A DNA stretch of 6,187 bases from Synergistaceae bacterium (GCA_017427625.1 JAFRSL010000072.1:1-6187); one strand, 5' to 3'; positions 1 through 6,112 are shown, counted from the first letter of the stretch. Notes: generated by a model not told the origin, from the letters alone. Numbers and translations are program-made.

Positions 1-321
1 AAGTACGCCTACATCAGAATGCCTAGCAGCGAATTGAGGCTCGTCCTTCTTGAGTGCATGGCTACGGTCGGACAGGTCGGCAACGAAGACTACGACAATA
101 TCTCATGGGGCAAGGCCGGCAAAACCCGCTGGAAGGGTCGCAGGCCAGTAGTTCGCGGAATGGTCATGAACCCAGTGGATCACCCTATGGGCGGCGGTGA
201 AGGAAAATCAAAATCCAATAAGCACCCCGTATCACCTTGGGGAACTCCGGCGAAGGGTTACAGAACTCGCAAGCGGAAGCCGTCAGACAAACTGATTATC
301 CGCAGGCGTTATGACAAGTAA
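1..321 (+). CDS. rplB: 50S ribosomal protein L2, C-terminal part (5' end outside window)
   Basis: L2 is a primary 23S rRNA-binding protein of the large subunit, needed for subunit association and for an active peptidyl-transferase centre. Frame 1 is open from the first base, and 106 residues are visible before the TAA at 319-321. They match the L2 C-terminal half: the [17 protein letters not shown] block, then MNPVDHP-x-GGGEG (codons from 166), HPVSPWG, and the basic end IIRRRYDK. The histidine equivalent to E. coli His229, linked to peptidyl-transferase function, is present at 181-183. The residue two places later, His in E. coli, is Met here. The N-terminal OB-fold part lies upstream of the window. 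An in-frame ATG at 19 is internal, not a start. L2 is followed by rpsS, as in the S10 operon. Identity is certain; only the gene start is missing. Confidence 0.98.
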   Translation, partial: KYAYIRMPSSELRLVLLECMATVGQVGNEDYDNISWGKAGKTRWKGRRPVVRGMVMNPVDHPMGGGEGKSKSNKHPVSPWGTPAKGYRTRKRKPSDKLIIRRRYDK

Positions 322-327
322 AAGGAG
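321..327 (+). promoter_or_regulatory. Ribosome binding site of rpsS
   Basis: AAAGGAG lies 11 bases before the rpsS ATG at 339, beginning at the last base of the rplB stop codon. It is the only clear site in the 17-base rplB-rpsS gap, the largest intergenic gap in the window. No promoter or terminator is visible there. Confidence 0.8.
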
Positions 328-338
328 CTGATAAAACA

Positions 339-608
339 ATGCGCTCATCGAAGAAAGGGCCTTTTGTTGAACAGAGGCTCCTCGACAGAATTGAAGCTAT
401 GAACGTCTCAGGCGCAAAGAAAGTCATCAAGACATGGTCAAGGCGTTCAATGATAGTGCCTCAGATGATCGGACACACTATCGCTGTTCACAACGGGAAA
501 ATGCACCTCCCCGTCTACATCAGCGAGAACATGGTGGGGCACAAACTGGGCGAGTTCGCTCCGACAAGAAGGTTCGGGCATCACGCTGGTCAGGACAAGA
601 AGAAGTAG
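339..608 (+). CDS. rpsS: 30S ribosomal protein S19
   Basis: S19 binds the 16S rRNA 3' domain in the head of the small subunit, next to S13. The 89-residue product has the family core in order: KKGPFV (residues 5-10), [11 protein letters not shown] (27-37), [11 protein letters not shown] (44-54), [13 protein letters not shown] (65-77). The length is normal (about 85-95). The N-terminus is slightly short: MRSSKKGPF, where MARSxKKGPF is usual. The ATG at 339 is set by an AAAGGAG Shine-Dalgarno at 321-327, which begins on the last base of the rplB stop. The C-terminus is basic ([10 protein letters not shown]). The gene sits between rplB and rplV as in the standard S10 operon. Confidence 0.98.
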   Translation: MRSSKKGPFVEQRLLDRIEAMNVSGAKKVIKTWSRRSMIVPQMIGHTIAVHNGKMHLPVYISENMVGHKLGEFAPTRRFGHHAGQDKKK

Positions 609-617
609 AGGTAGATC

Positions 618-977
618 ATGGCAGAGATTAAATTAGCAGTCGCAAAAACTAAGAACGCCAGAATTTCACCCTACAAAGTCCGTCAGGTATTGGCGTTGAT
701 TCGCGGGAAGTCGGCGGAAAAAGCTCAGGTTATATTGAAATTCAGCGACAAGAAGGCCGCAGGTATCATCCTCAAGGTCTTGAACAGCGCAATGGCGAAC
801 GCTGAACACAACTACGGTATGGACTTGGACAAGCTCTATGTTCACGAGGCTTTCGCGGATCAGGGGCCGGTGATGAAGAGATTTCGTCCCGTTTCAATGG
901 GCCGCGCTCACCCCTACGTCCACAAGTTCACTCACATTACCGTGAAACTCGGCGAACGTCAGCAGGAGGCAAAGTAA
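618..977 (+). CDS. rplV: 50S ribosomal protein L22
   Basis: L22 binds 23S rRNA. Its long beta-hairpin lines the peptide exit tunnel, beside L4 and near the macrolide site. The 119-residue product shows the N-terminal core (AKTKNARISPYKVRQVLALIRGK, residues 9-31), the SAMANAEHN motif (57-65), then the hairpin starting at GPVMKRFRP (83-91) and the ITVKL end. The MKR segment, whose deletion in E. coli gives erythromycin resistance, is intact (86-88). The hairpin tip and return strand (residues 92-106) diverge from the usual RAMGRAYRIRKRTSH, with His-Pro-Tyr and Phe where basic or small residues are expected. A GAGGT Shine-Dalgarno at 608-612 precedes the ATG. The end of the gene (964-969) encodes the ribosome binding site of rpsC. 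Confidence 0.98.
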   Translation: MAEIKLAVAKTKNARISPYKVRQVLALIRGKSAEKAQVILKFSDKKAAGIILKVLNSAMANAEHNYGMDLDKLYVHEAFADQGPVMKRFRPVSMGRAHPYVHKFTHITVKLGERQQEAK

Positions 978-1664
978 ATGGGACAGAAAGTTCACCCAAT
1001 CGGCTACCGTCTCGGTGTTTCGAGCGAATGCCAGTCGAGATGGTATGCCGACAAGAAGAATTACGCAAAGAAGCTCCATGAGGACATCAAGCTGCGTAAG
1101 TACATCATGAAGAAGTGGGAAGGCGCAGGTATCTCCCGCATCGAGATCGAGCGCGTAGGACCGGTCGTCCGTTTCACGATTCATACAGCTCGTCCGGGCG
1201 TAGTAATTGGCAAGGGCGGCAATGAGATTCAGAACATCAAGAATGAGCTTCAGGCAATCACGGGCGGCAAAGTAATGGTAAACGTCCATGAGATAAAGAA
1301 TCCTGACGTCGAAGCACAGCTCGTGGCAGAAGGAATCGCAAGCTCGCTCGAACGAAGAGTGTCATTCAGACGCGCAATGAAGCAGGCTATTTTCCGCGCA
1401 ACTAAAGCAGGTGTCAAGGGCATCAAGGCTCAGGTTGCAGGAAGACTCGGCGGTGCTGAAATCGCAAGGACTGAGTGGTACAACGAGGGTCAGCTTCCTC
1501 TTTCGACGATAAGGGCTGACATTGATTACGGTTTCGCTGAAGCCATCACTATGTACGGCGTAATCGGATGCAAGGTCTGGATTTACCGCGACCGCAAGAA
1601 CGAGAAGGCCGCAGCTCCGGCACGTCCGGCTCGTAACAGGCCGGCAGCGAATAAGGGGGCATAA
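978..1664 (+). CDS. rpsC: 30S ribosomal protein S3
   Basis: S3 lies in the 30S head at the mRNA entry channel and takes part in mRNA helicase activity. The 228-residue protein starts MGQKVHPIGYRLG, typical of the family. It has a type-2 KH domain with the GKGG loop at 78-81 (ARPGVVIGKGG), followed by the ERRVSFRRAMKQA segment, which keeps the basic residues equivalent to the E. coli helicase Arg/Arg/Lys group. The C-terminal domain motif GRLGGAEIARTEWY and the GVIGCKVWIYRD block follow. The tail is Ala/Pro/Arg rich (about residues 210-228) and probably disordered. The ATG directly follows the rplV TAA with no gap. Its AGGAGG at 964-969 lies within rplV codons. The tail encodes the GGGGG used by rplP. 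Confidence 0.98.
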   Translation: MGQKVHPIGYRLGVSSECQSRWYADKKNYAKKLHEDIKLRKYIMKKWEGAGISRIEIERVGPVVRFTIHTARPGVVIGKGGNEIQNIKNELQAITGGKVMVNVHEIKNPDVEAQLVAEGIASSLERRVSFRRAMKQAIFRATKAGVKGIKAQVAGRLGGAEIARTEWYNEGQLPLSTIRADIDYGFAEAITMYGVIGCKVWIYRDRKNEKAAAPARPARNRPAANKGA

Positions 1665-1670
1665 ATCACC

Positions 1671-2087
1671 ATGTTAATGCCCAGCCGTGTTAAATACAGG
1701 AAGTCCCACAGATCGCCCCTTCGTGGAATCTCGAAAGGCGGCACAACCATCGCTTTCGGAGACTTCGGTATCCAGGCCCTCGAAAACGTTTGGCTCTCAG
1801 CAAGACAGATTGAGGCAGCCCGTGTAGCGATTTCACGTAAGATGAAGAAAGGCGGAAAAATCTGGATTCGCGTTTTCCCTGACAGACCTTACACAAAGAA
1901 GCCTCTCGAAACTCGTATGGGTAAGGGAAAAGGTGCACCGGAGTATTGGGTTGCAGCAGTCAAAAGAGGCCGCGTTCTCTTTGAGTTCTCAGGAATTTCA
2001 GAGGACGTTGCACAGGAGGCTTTCAGAACTGCAAGCCACAAACTGCCGTTGAAGGTTCGCTTTGTTCGTAGCGGAGGGAGTGATTAG
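1671..2087 (+). CDS. rplP: 50S ribosomal protein L16
   Basis: L16 is a late-assembling 50S protein that contacts the aminoacyl-tRNA elbow and organises the A-site region. The product has 138 residues (the family is about 136-145). It shows [14 protein letters not shown], [19 protein letters not shown] (about 19-36), [14 protein letters not shown] (43-56), [11 protein letters not shown] (61-71), and [17 protein letters not shown] (81-97). Arg82 lines up with E. coli Arg81, the residue hydroxylated there. The start at 1671 is preferred over the second ATG at 1677 because MLMPSR aligns with the E. coli MLQPKR start. A GGGGG (1655-1659) in the end of rpsC is the ribosome binding site, with a rather long 11-base spacer. 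The gene lies six bases after rpsC. Confidence 0.98.
   Translation: MLMPSRVKYRKSHRSPLRGISKGGTTIAFGDFGIQALENVWLSARQIEAARVAISRKMKKGGKIWIRVFPDRPYTKKPLETRMGKGKGAPEYWVAAVKRGRVLFEFSGISEDVAQEAFRTASHKLPLKVRFVRSGGSD
2073..2080 (+). promoter_or_regulatory. Ribosome binding site of rpmC
   Basis: GGAGGGAG sits in the last codons of rplP, 11 bases before ATG 2092. It helps set the rpmC start at that ATG rather than the in-frame TTG at 2062, which precedes the site, or the GTG at 2080, which overlaps it. Confidence 0.7.
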
Positions 2088-2091
2088 CCTG

Positions 2092-2325
2092 ATGGACGCG
2101 AGCGTAAAGCCGGAGAAGCTCAGGGAATTAACGAGCGAGGAAATAGCCGGTAAAATCAAGGAGTATAAGACCGAATTATTCAACCTGCGTTTTCAGAATG
2201 CTGTGGGTCATCTCAAGAATACTAGCCGTATCCGCGATGTCAGGAAAACTATCGCAAGGCTCATGACTATAGCAGGCGAGAAGGCAGATATTAAGCCAGA
2301 AAAGGAAGCCGACAATGCCGAGTAA
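2092..2325 (+). CDS. rpmC: 50S ribosomal protein L29
   Basis: L29 is a small two-helix protein at the peptide tunnel exit, next to L23, a docking area for nascent-chain factors. The 77-residue product has the characteristic pattern: [27 protein letters not shown] (about 9-35), then the second helix [18 protein letters not shown] (43-60). The core ends near residue 62. The remaining acidic/lysine tail ([14 protein letters not shown]) makes it longer than the usual 60-70. The start is placed at ATG 2092, after a GGAGGGAG at 2073-2080. An in-frame TTG at 2062 and a GTG at 2080 also exist, but they would add residues not found in the family. The tail overlaps rpsQ by 11 bases and contains its ribosome binding site. 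Confidence 0.95.
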   Translation: MDASVKPEKLRELTSEEIAGKIKEYKTELFNLRFQNAVGHLKNTSRIRDVRKTIARLMTIAGEKADIKPEKEADNAE

Positions 2326-2596
2326 AGTTAGAACGGGTATAGTCGTCAGCAACAAAATGGACAAAACAATAGTTGTCCGTGTTGAGAGAATGGCAGAACA
2401 CCCGCTTTATGGTAAAAGAATTAAACGCGCAAAGAAATATGTCGCTCACGATGCGGAAAATCAGTGCGGAATGGGCGATGAAGTAAAAATCCGCGAGACA
2501 AGGCCGCTCAGCAAAACCAAACGCTGGGAGCTTGTCGAAATCATGAGGAAGGCTCCTGTATTCGGCAGCGAGGCAGAAGGGGAACTGGAGGGTTAA
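2315..2596 (+). CDS. rpsQ: 30S ribosomal protein S17
   Basis: S17 is an OB-fold primary 16S rRNA binder of the 30S body. The 93-residue sequence shows the diagnostic [22 protein letters not shown] (about 4-25), [18 protein letters not shown] (29-46), and [23 protein letters not shown] (54-76). A short acidic tail ([10 protein letters not shown]) ends the protein and encodes the GGAGGG used by rplN. The ATG at 2315 lies within the last codons of rpmC in another frame, 8 bases after AAAGGA at 2301-2306, which suggests translational coupling with rpmC. It is the last gene of the S10 part of the cluster. Confidence 0.98.
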   Translation: MPSKVRTGIVVSNKMDKTIVVRVERMAEHPLYGKRIKRAKKYVAHDAENQCGMGDEVKIRETRPLSKTKRWELVEIMRKAPVFGSEAEGELEG

Positions 2597-2599
2597 AAG

Positions 2600-2968
2600 A
2601 TGATACAGCTTACCAGTGTTCTTAACGTTGCCGATAATTCAGGCGCAAGAAAGCTATTCTGCATTCAGGTTATGGGCGGAAGCAAACGCCGTTACGGGAC
2701 TATAGGCGATGTGATTGTCGCGTCAGTCCGTGAGGCCATTCCGAACAGCAACATACCGAAAGGCAGCGTAGTGAAAGCCGTAATAGTTCGGACAAAGAAA
2801 GAAGTCCGGCGCAGGGACGGGACATATGTACGTTTCGATGACAACGCAGCAGTTCTCATTGACGCTAACGGAGAACCGAGAGGGACTCGTATTTTCGGGC
2901 CTGTCGGACGTGAGCTAAGAGCGAAGAAATATATGCGTATATTGTCCCTAGCTCCTGAAGTTGTGTAG
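2600..2968 (+). CDS. rplN: 50S ribosomal protein L14
   Basis: L14 binds 23S rRNA and forms an inter-subunit bridge to 16S helix 44; it is also the docking site of silencing factor RsfS. The product has 122 residues, the standard length. Conserved blocks are [20 protein letters not shown] (8-27), [20 protein letters not shown] (29-48), [13 protein letters not shown] (about 62-75), IRFD-like [11 protein letters not shown] (77-87), and [13 protein letters not shown] (95-107) ending in [15 protein letters not shown] at 2587-2592 inside the end of rpsQ is the ribosome binding site. This is the first gene of the classical spc operon, but only three bases separate it from rpsQ, so no independent promoter fits in the gap. 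Confidence 0.98.
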   Translation: MIQLTSVLNVADNSGARKLFCIQVMGGSKRRYGTIGDVIVASVREAIPNSNIPKGSVVKAVIVRTKKEVRRRDGTYVRFDDNAAVLIDANGEPRGTRIFGPVGRELRAKKYMRILSLAPEVV

Positions 2969-2979
2969 GAGACTGAAAA

Positions 2980-3309
2980 ATGACAGTAAGACTGAAGAAA
3001 AATGACCGTGTGAAAGTTATCACCGGCAAGGATAAGGGCAAAGAAGGCAAAATCATACGCCGTATTCCTGAAAGGGATTTGGTTGTTGTCGAGGGCGTTA
3101 ATGTCGTCTCAAGGCACGTAAGACCCAGCCAGAATAACCCCCAGTCCGGGATAATCAAGCAGGAAGCTCCGGTTTATGCCAGCAAGGTTATGCTTGTCTG
3201 CCCCCAGTGCGGGAAAGCCACAAGAGTCGGAGCTTCATTCCTTGAGAACGGGAAGAAAGTCCGCGTCTGCAAGAAGTGCGGAGAAATCATAGATCGCGGA
3301 GGACTTTAA
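2980..3309 (+). CDS. rplX: 50S ribosomal protein L24, zinc-ribbon (C+) form
   Basis: L24 is an assembly-initiating 23S rRNA-binding protein near the tunnel exit. The 109-residue protein has an N-terminal KOW motif ([18 protein letters not shown], residues 8-25), then [15 protein letters not shown] (37-51). The C-terminal part carries CPQCG (Cys74, Cys77) and CKKCG (Cys97, Cys100), a four-cysteine zinc-ribbon pattern that E. coli L24 lacks. These cysteines mark the zinc form common outside proteobacteria. AGGAG at 2967-2971, overlapping the rplN stop, sets the ATG at 2980. The last codons (RGGL) encode the GGAGGA used by rplE. Confidence 0.98.
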   Translation: MTVRLKKNDRVKVITGKDKGKEGKIIRRIPERDLVVVEGVNVVSRHVRPSQNNPQSGIIKQEAPVYASKVMLVCPQCGKATRVGASFLENGKKVRVCKKCGEIIDRGGL

Positions 3310-3312
3310 GCC

Positions 3313-3870
3313 ATGACACCGAGAATGCTTGAGAAATACAAGAATGAAGTCGCCCCCGCTATGCTCCGTGAATTTGGGTACAAGAACACAATGCAGATGC
3401 CCAAAATCGAGAAAGTAGTCGTAAACATCGGAGTCGGCGATGCAAAGCTGGACATAAAATTTATGGATACGGCTATTGCGGAACTCAGAGCGATTACAGG
3501 CCAGCAGCCCTTGCTGAAACGCGCAAAGAAATCAATCGCGGGCTTCAAGGTTCGCCAGAATATGCCGGTTGCCTGCTGCGTAACACTCAGGGGCGCAAAG
3601 ATGTGGGAATTTCTCGACAGGCTCATATCACTTGCACTGCCGAGCATTAAGGACTTTCAGGGAATCTCGCGAAAAGGTTTTGACGGTCGCGGAAACTTCA
3701 ACTTGGGGCTCCGCGAACAGTTAATTTTCCCTGAGATAAGCTATGACAAAGTAATACGTTCGCGCGGCATGAACGTCTCAATCGTAACAACAGCAAAGAC
3801 AGACGAAGAAGCGTTTGCACTGCTTAAGGGACTCGGAATGCCGTTCAGGACAGGAAATCAGGGGGCATAA
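3313..3870 (+). CDS. rplE: 50S ribosomal protein L5
   Basis: L5 binds 5S rRNA with L18 in the central protuberance and contacts P-site tRNA. The 185-residue protein (family about 179-185) contains [15 protein letters not shown] (30-44), [18 protein letters not shown] (69-86), [20 protein letters not shown] (91-110), [19 protein letters not shown] (114-132), [10 protein letters not shown] (133-142), and the end [11 protein letters not shown]...GMPFR. A Cys-Cys pair at 88-89 replaces the more usual single Cys. GGAGGA at 3298-3303 in the end of rplX is the ribosome binding site, nine bases before ATG 3313. The last codons encode GGGGG, the only candidate ribosome binding site for the next gene. 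Confidence 0.98.
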   Translation: MTPRMLEKYKNEVAPAMLREFGYKNTMQMPKIEKVVVNIGVGDAKLDIKFMDTAIAELRAITGQQPLLKRAKKSIAGFKVRQNMPVACCVTLRGAKMWEFLDRLISLALPSIKDFQGISRKGFDGRGNFNLGLREQLIFPEISYDKVIRSRGMNVSIVTTAKTDEEAFALLKGLGMPFRTGNQGA

Positions 3871-3878
3871 ATAACAAA

Positions 3879-4064
3879 ATGGCAAGAAAAGCATTAAAGT
3901 TGAAGGCAAAGCTCCCCCCGAAGTTCAGCACAAGACAGCACAACCGCTGCCCGTTATGCGGAAGGATTCACGGCTACATCAGAATGTTTGACATGTGCCG
4001 CTGCTGCTTCAGGAAGATGGCGCGAGAGGGATTATTCCCCGGCGTTGTCAAATCAAGCTGGTAA
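3879..4064 (+). CDS. rpsZ: 30S ribosomal protein S14, type Z (zinc-binding)
   Basis: S14 is a late-assembling protein of the 30S head, near S3 and S10. At 61 residues it is the short zinc form (also named rpsN in many annotations), not the 100-residue form of E. coli. The zinc ligands are Cys24 and Cys27 ([13 protein letters not shown]) and Cys40 and Cys43 ([23 protein letters not shown]). An extra cysteine at 42 sits between the second pair of ligands, where Ile is usual. The position between rplE and rpsH is standard. The only upstream purine run is GGGGG at 3861-3865, inside the end of rplE and 13 bases from ATG 3879, so initiation may be weak or coupled. Carrying the C+ form in the main operon means the core ribosome of this organism needs zinc here. 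Confidence 0.98.
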   Translation: MARKALKLKAKLPPKFSTRQHNRCPLCGRIHGYIRMFDMCRCCFRKMAREGLFPGVVKSSW

Positions 4065-4070
4065 AGGGGG
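4065..4070 (+). promoter_or_regulatory. Ribosome binding site for the TTG start of rpsH
   Basis: AGGGGG follows the rpsZ TAA directly and stands nine bases before TTG 4080. Its spacing supports TTG as the true start. An ATG at 4090-4092 is out of frame, so it cannot be the S8 start. Confidence 0.75.
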
Positions 4071-4079
4071 CGGGTTAGA

Positions 4080-4484
4080 TTGTACGTAAATGACCCGGTT
4101 GCAGACATGCTCACGAGGATACGAAACGCAAATCTCACCTACGCAGAGAGCGTTGACGTACCTTCAAGCAAAATGAAACTGGCACTGGCAAGAATCCTCA
4201 AGGACGAAGGCTACATCAGGAACTTCAGAATGATTACTGACCCTGCAAAGCCTTACGCCGAAATCAGGATTTACTTGTCATACGGAAACAGCAAAGAGCG
4301 CGTAATTCAGGGACTCCGCAGAATCAGCAAGCCCGGCAGAAGAATCTACGTTGGCCGCGACAAAATCCCCGTCGTAATGGGCGGACTCGGCCTCGCTATT
4401 CTCTCAACGTCAAAAGGACTCAAAACCAGCGTTGAGGCCGGAAAATTAGGTCTCGGCGGAGAAGTCCTCTGCTACGTTTGGTAG
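4080..4484 (+). CDS. rpsH: 30S ribosomal protein S8, TTG start
   Basis: S8 binds the 16S rRNA central domain (helix 21). In E. coli it is the translational repressor of the spc operon. The 134-residue protein begins [18 protein letters not shown], which aligns at the first residue with other S8 proteins. It continues with [22 protein letters not shown] (25-46), [14 protein letters not shown] (78-91), and the C-terminal [19 protein letters not shown] (96-114) ending GGEVLCYVW. The STS motif is at 109-111. The start must be TTG at 4080: no in-frame ATG or GTG lies upstream of the conserved N-terminus and after the rpsZ stop, and the next in-frame ATG (Met10) would cut the DPxADML motif. AGGGGG at 4065-4070 is well placed, nine bases upstream. 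The TAG stop (4482-4484) overlaps the rplF ribosome binding site. Confidence 0.97.
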   Translation: MYVNDPVADMLTRIRNANLTYAESVDVPSSKMKLALARILKDEGYIRNFRMITDPAKPYAEIRIYLSYGNSKERVIQGLRRISKPGRRIYVGRDKIPVVMGGLGLAILSTSKGLKTSVEAGKLGLGGEVLCYVW

Positions 4485-4489
4485 GAGGT
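4483..4489 (+). promoter_or_regulatory. Ribosome binding site of rplF
   Basis: AGGAGGT, a near-perfect Shine-Dalgarno, begins inside the rpsH TAG stop and lies six bases before ATG 4496. It decides the rplF start against the in-frame TTG at 4478, which lies upstream of it. Confidence 0.85.
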
Positions 4490-4495
4490 ATCATC

Positions 4496-5035
4496 ATGTC
4501 TCGTATCGGACGCAAAGCAGTAGAAATCGCAAAGGGCGCAAGCGTTGAAGTCAAAGGCACCGACATTGTGGTGAAAGGCCCTAAAGGTGAGCTTCACGCC
4601 GAATTAATGCCGGGAATTTCTGTTGATGTTGACGGCGGACTCGTAAAAGTCTCACGCTCAAACGAAGAGAAGCAGACAAGAGCTTGGCACGGAATGACAC
4701 GCGCTCTCATCGCAAATATGGTAACGGGCGTAACGTCAGGTTTCTCCAAGACAATGGAAATCGTCGGAGTCGGCTGGAGAGCAGCTCTTCAGGGCAAAAA
4801 GTTGGTTCTCAATCTGGGATATTCACACCCGATAGAGTTCACGCCCCCTGAAGGAATCGAAATCGTAGTAGAAAATCCCATCAAGTTTCATGTGAAGGGA
4901 ATCGACAAGGAATTAGTTGGCCAGACATGCGCCCTGATAAAGAAATTCAGACCGCCGGAGCCTTATCACGGAAAGGGAATCAAATTCGAGAATGAATATA
5001 TCCTCCGCAAGGCCGGCAAGACTGGGGCGAAATAA
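4496..5035 (+). CDS. rplF: 50S ribosomal protein L6
   Basis: L6 binds 23S rRNA near the sarcin-ricin loop and factor-binding site. Translated from ATG 4496 it has 179 residues, the family's normal size. Motifs are MSRIGRKAVEI at the start, VKGPKGEL (26-33), the TRAWHGMTRALIANMVTGVTSGF segment (61-83), EIVGVGWRAALQGKKLVLNLGYSHPI (88-113), and the C-terminal KKFRPPEPYHGKGIKFENE (149-167) ending LRKAGKTGAK. A TTG at 4478 in the same frame would add six residues but overlaps rpsH. The strong AGGAGGT at 4483-4489, six bases from ATG 4496, decides the later start. Position 8 is Ala where many L6 proteins have Pro. The rplF-rplR junction carries a short motif seen also before rplP. Confidence 0.97.
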   Translation: MSRIGRKAVEIAKGASVEVKGTDIVVKGPKGELHAELMPGISVDVDGGLVKVSRSNEEKQTRAWHGMTRALIANMVTGVTSGFSKTMEIVGVGWRAALQGKKLVLNLGYSHPIEFTPPEGIEIVVENPIKFHVKGIDKELVGQTCALIKKFRPPEPYHGKGIKFENEYILRKAGKTGAK

Positions 5036-5041
5036 ATCATC

Positions 5042-5407
5042 ATGAAGAAGAGAAGCAGAAATGACATGCGCGTATTAAGGCATGAGAGATTACGCAGGAC
5101 GCTCACAGGCACAGCAGAAAAGCCGCGTCTTTGCGTTTTCAGAAGCCTCAAGAATATTTACGTTCAGGTTATCGATGACGACAAAGGACACACGCTCGTA
5201 TCAGCGTCAACCCTCGACAAGTCATTACAGCCCGAACTCAAAGGACACTGCAATGTTGAAGCCGCAAAAGTAATCGGCAAAGCTATAGCCGAACGCGCAA
5301 AGGCAAAAGGTATCAGCAATGTTGTGTTCGACAGGGGCGGACATGCCTATATCGGTAAAGTTATGGCGGTGGCTGAGGCTGCCAGAGAAGGAGGGCTTGT
5401 ATTCTGA
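5042..5407 (+). CDS. rplR: 50S ribosomal protein L18
   Basis: L18 binds 5S rRNA and helps attach it to the 50S central protuberance. The 121-residue protein (family about 117-122) has a basic N-terminal stretch ([18 protein letters not shown]), then [38 protein letters not shown] (23-60), a helical middle ([20 protein letters not shown], 72-91), and the diagnostic [26 protein letters not shown] at the end (96-121). The ribosome binding site is poor: only GGGG at 5024-5027, 14 bases before ATG 5042, so coupling from rplF (six bases upstream) is likely. The last base of the TGA stop is the first base of the rpsE ATG, and the AREGGL codons supply that gene's AAGGAGGG. Confidence 0.98.
   Translation: MKKRSRNDMRVLRHERLRRTLTGTAEKPRLCVFRSLKNIYVQVIDDDKGHTLVSASTLDKSLQPELKGHCNVEAAKVIGKAIAERAKAKGISNVVFDRGGHAYIGKVMAVAEAAREGGLVF
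5388..5395 (+). promoter_or_regulatory. Ribosome binding site of rpsE within rplR
   Basis: AAGGAGGG is encoded by the Glu-Gly-Gly region near the end of L18, 11 bases before ATG 5407. The rplR TGA and rpsE ATG share one base, so ribosomes ending on rplR can restart directly on rpsE. Confidence 0.8.
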
Positions 5408-5943
5408 TGCCCAGAAGAAATGAGACAGAGGCAGCAGAGCTTCAGGAACGTGTAGTAGCGATTAACCGCGTCAGCAAAGTCGTAAAGGGCGGAAAAAGAT
5501 TCCGTTTCGCAGTACTCGTAGTTGTAGGGGACGGAGCTTCACAGGTCGGCACAGGAATCGGAAAAGCTAAGGAGATCGCCGAGGCTGTCCGCAAAGGAAT
5601 CGAGAAGGCCAAGAAGAATATGGTCTCCGTCAAGCACGCAGGCAACACGATTCCTCATCCCGTTGTCGGTGAGTTCGGCGCGGCAAGAGTCCTCCTCAAG
5701 CCCTGCCCTGAAGGCACGGGAGTCATTGCAGGCGGAGTCGTCCGCGCGATTATGGAGCTTGGCGGCGTGAAGGATGTCGTAACCAAAGTAACAGGCAGAA
5801 CGTCAAACGCAATCAACGTAGCCCACGCGACACTTGAGGCCATCAAGATAACGCGCACTGAGGACGAGATCATGAAGCTCAGGGGACTTGCCGGGAATGA
5901 CGGCGCGGAAGAAGCGGAAGGTGATTCACATGGCGAAAATTAG
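5407..5943 (+). CDS. rpsE: 30S ribosomal protein S5
   Basis: S5 lies at the mRNA entry site of the 30S and influences decoding accuracy (ram and spectinomycin-resistance mutations in E. coli). The 178-residue protein shows [24 protein letters not shown] (11-34; the KGG loop tied to spectinomycin is intact), [19 protein letters not shown] (39-57), the DSRM-like N-domain, [23 protein letters not shown] (77-99), [22 protein letters not shown] (103-124) and [12 protein letters not shown] (136-147). The motif after GVKDVVTK reads [11 protein letters not shown] where SLGSSNPxNV is common, an apparent small divergence. The tail (about 163-178) is acidic: [19 protein letters not shown] 5407 overlaps the rplR stop by one base and follows AAGGAGGG (5388-5395). 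The tail contains the start of rpmD. Confidence 0.98.
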   Translation: MPRRNETEAAELQERVVAINRVSKVVKGGKRFRFAVLVVVGDGASQVGTGIGKAKEIAEAVRKGIEKAKKNMVSVKHAGNTIPHPVVGEFGAARVLLKPCPEGTGVIAGGVVRAIMELGGVKDVVTKVTGRTSNAINVAHATLEAIKITRTEDEIMKLRGLAGNDGAEEAEGDSHGEN

Positions 5944-6112
5944 GGCGAAGTGGGTCAAGAGCGCAATAAGTTTCCCCGAAAGGCAGAAGCGCACGATAAA
6001 GGCACTCGGTTTCCGCAAGCTGAACTCTGAGGTAGAGCATGAAGACATGCCCCAGGTTCGCGGAATGATTGAGCATGTGCGCCACCTGGTAACATGGGAG
6101 GTCGTGGAATGA
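5930..6112 (+). CDS. rpmD: 50S ribosomal protein L30
   Basis: L30 is a small protein of the 50S subunit, absent from some bacterial lineages. At 60 residues it has the normal family length. The sequence shows [27 protein letters not shown] (9-35), [25 protein letters not shown] (36-60). The [13 protein letters not shown] and HED-P-xRGMI elements are diagnostic. The ATG at 5930 lies 14 bases inside the rpsE coding end in another frame. Its AAGGTGA (5918-5924) lies in rpsE. A longer in-frame reading from ATG 5888 would add 14 residues outside the family. The gene's end overlaps rplO by four bases (ATGA), indicating coupled translation. Confidence 0.97.
   Translation: MAKIRAKWVKSAISFPERQKRTIKALGFRKLNSEVEHEDMPQVRGMIEHVRHLVTWEVVE

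Noticed and set aside
322..338. Promoter or terminator in the largest gap (rplB-rpsS)
   Set aside because: The gap is 17 bases and filled by the ribosome binding site; no -35/-10 pair or hairpin fits.
434..631. 65-codon + strand frame inside rpsS
   Set aside because: Alternative frame of S19, which is clearly the coding frame by homology.
894..1289. 131-codon open frame on the minus strand across rplV/rpsC
   Set aside because: It lies opposite the strongly conserved L22 end and S3; its protein has no recognisable domain and the frame is a codon-bias shadow.
3270..3340. Possible S8 autoregulatory RNA site at the rplX/rplE junction, as in the E. coli spc operon
   Set aside because: By eye I could not find a hairpin resembling the 16S helix 21 S8 site; a covariance or folding search would be needed.
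3306..3647. 113-codon minus-strand open frame opposite rplE
   Set aside because: Fully antisense to L5 with no recognisable family; a shadow of biased codon use.
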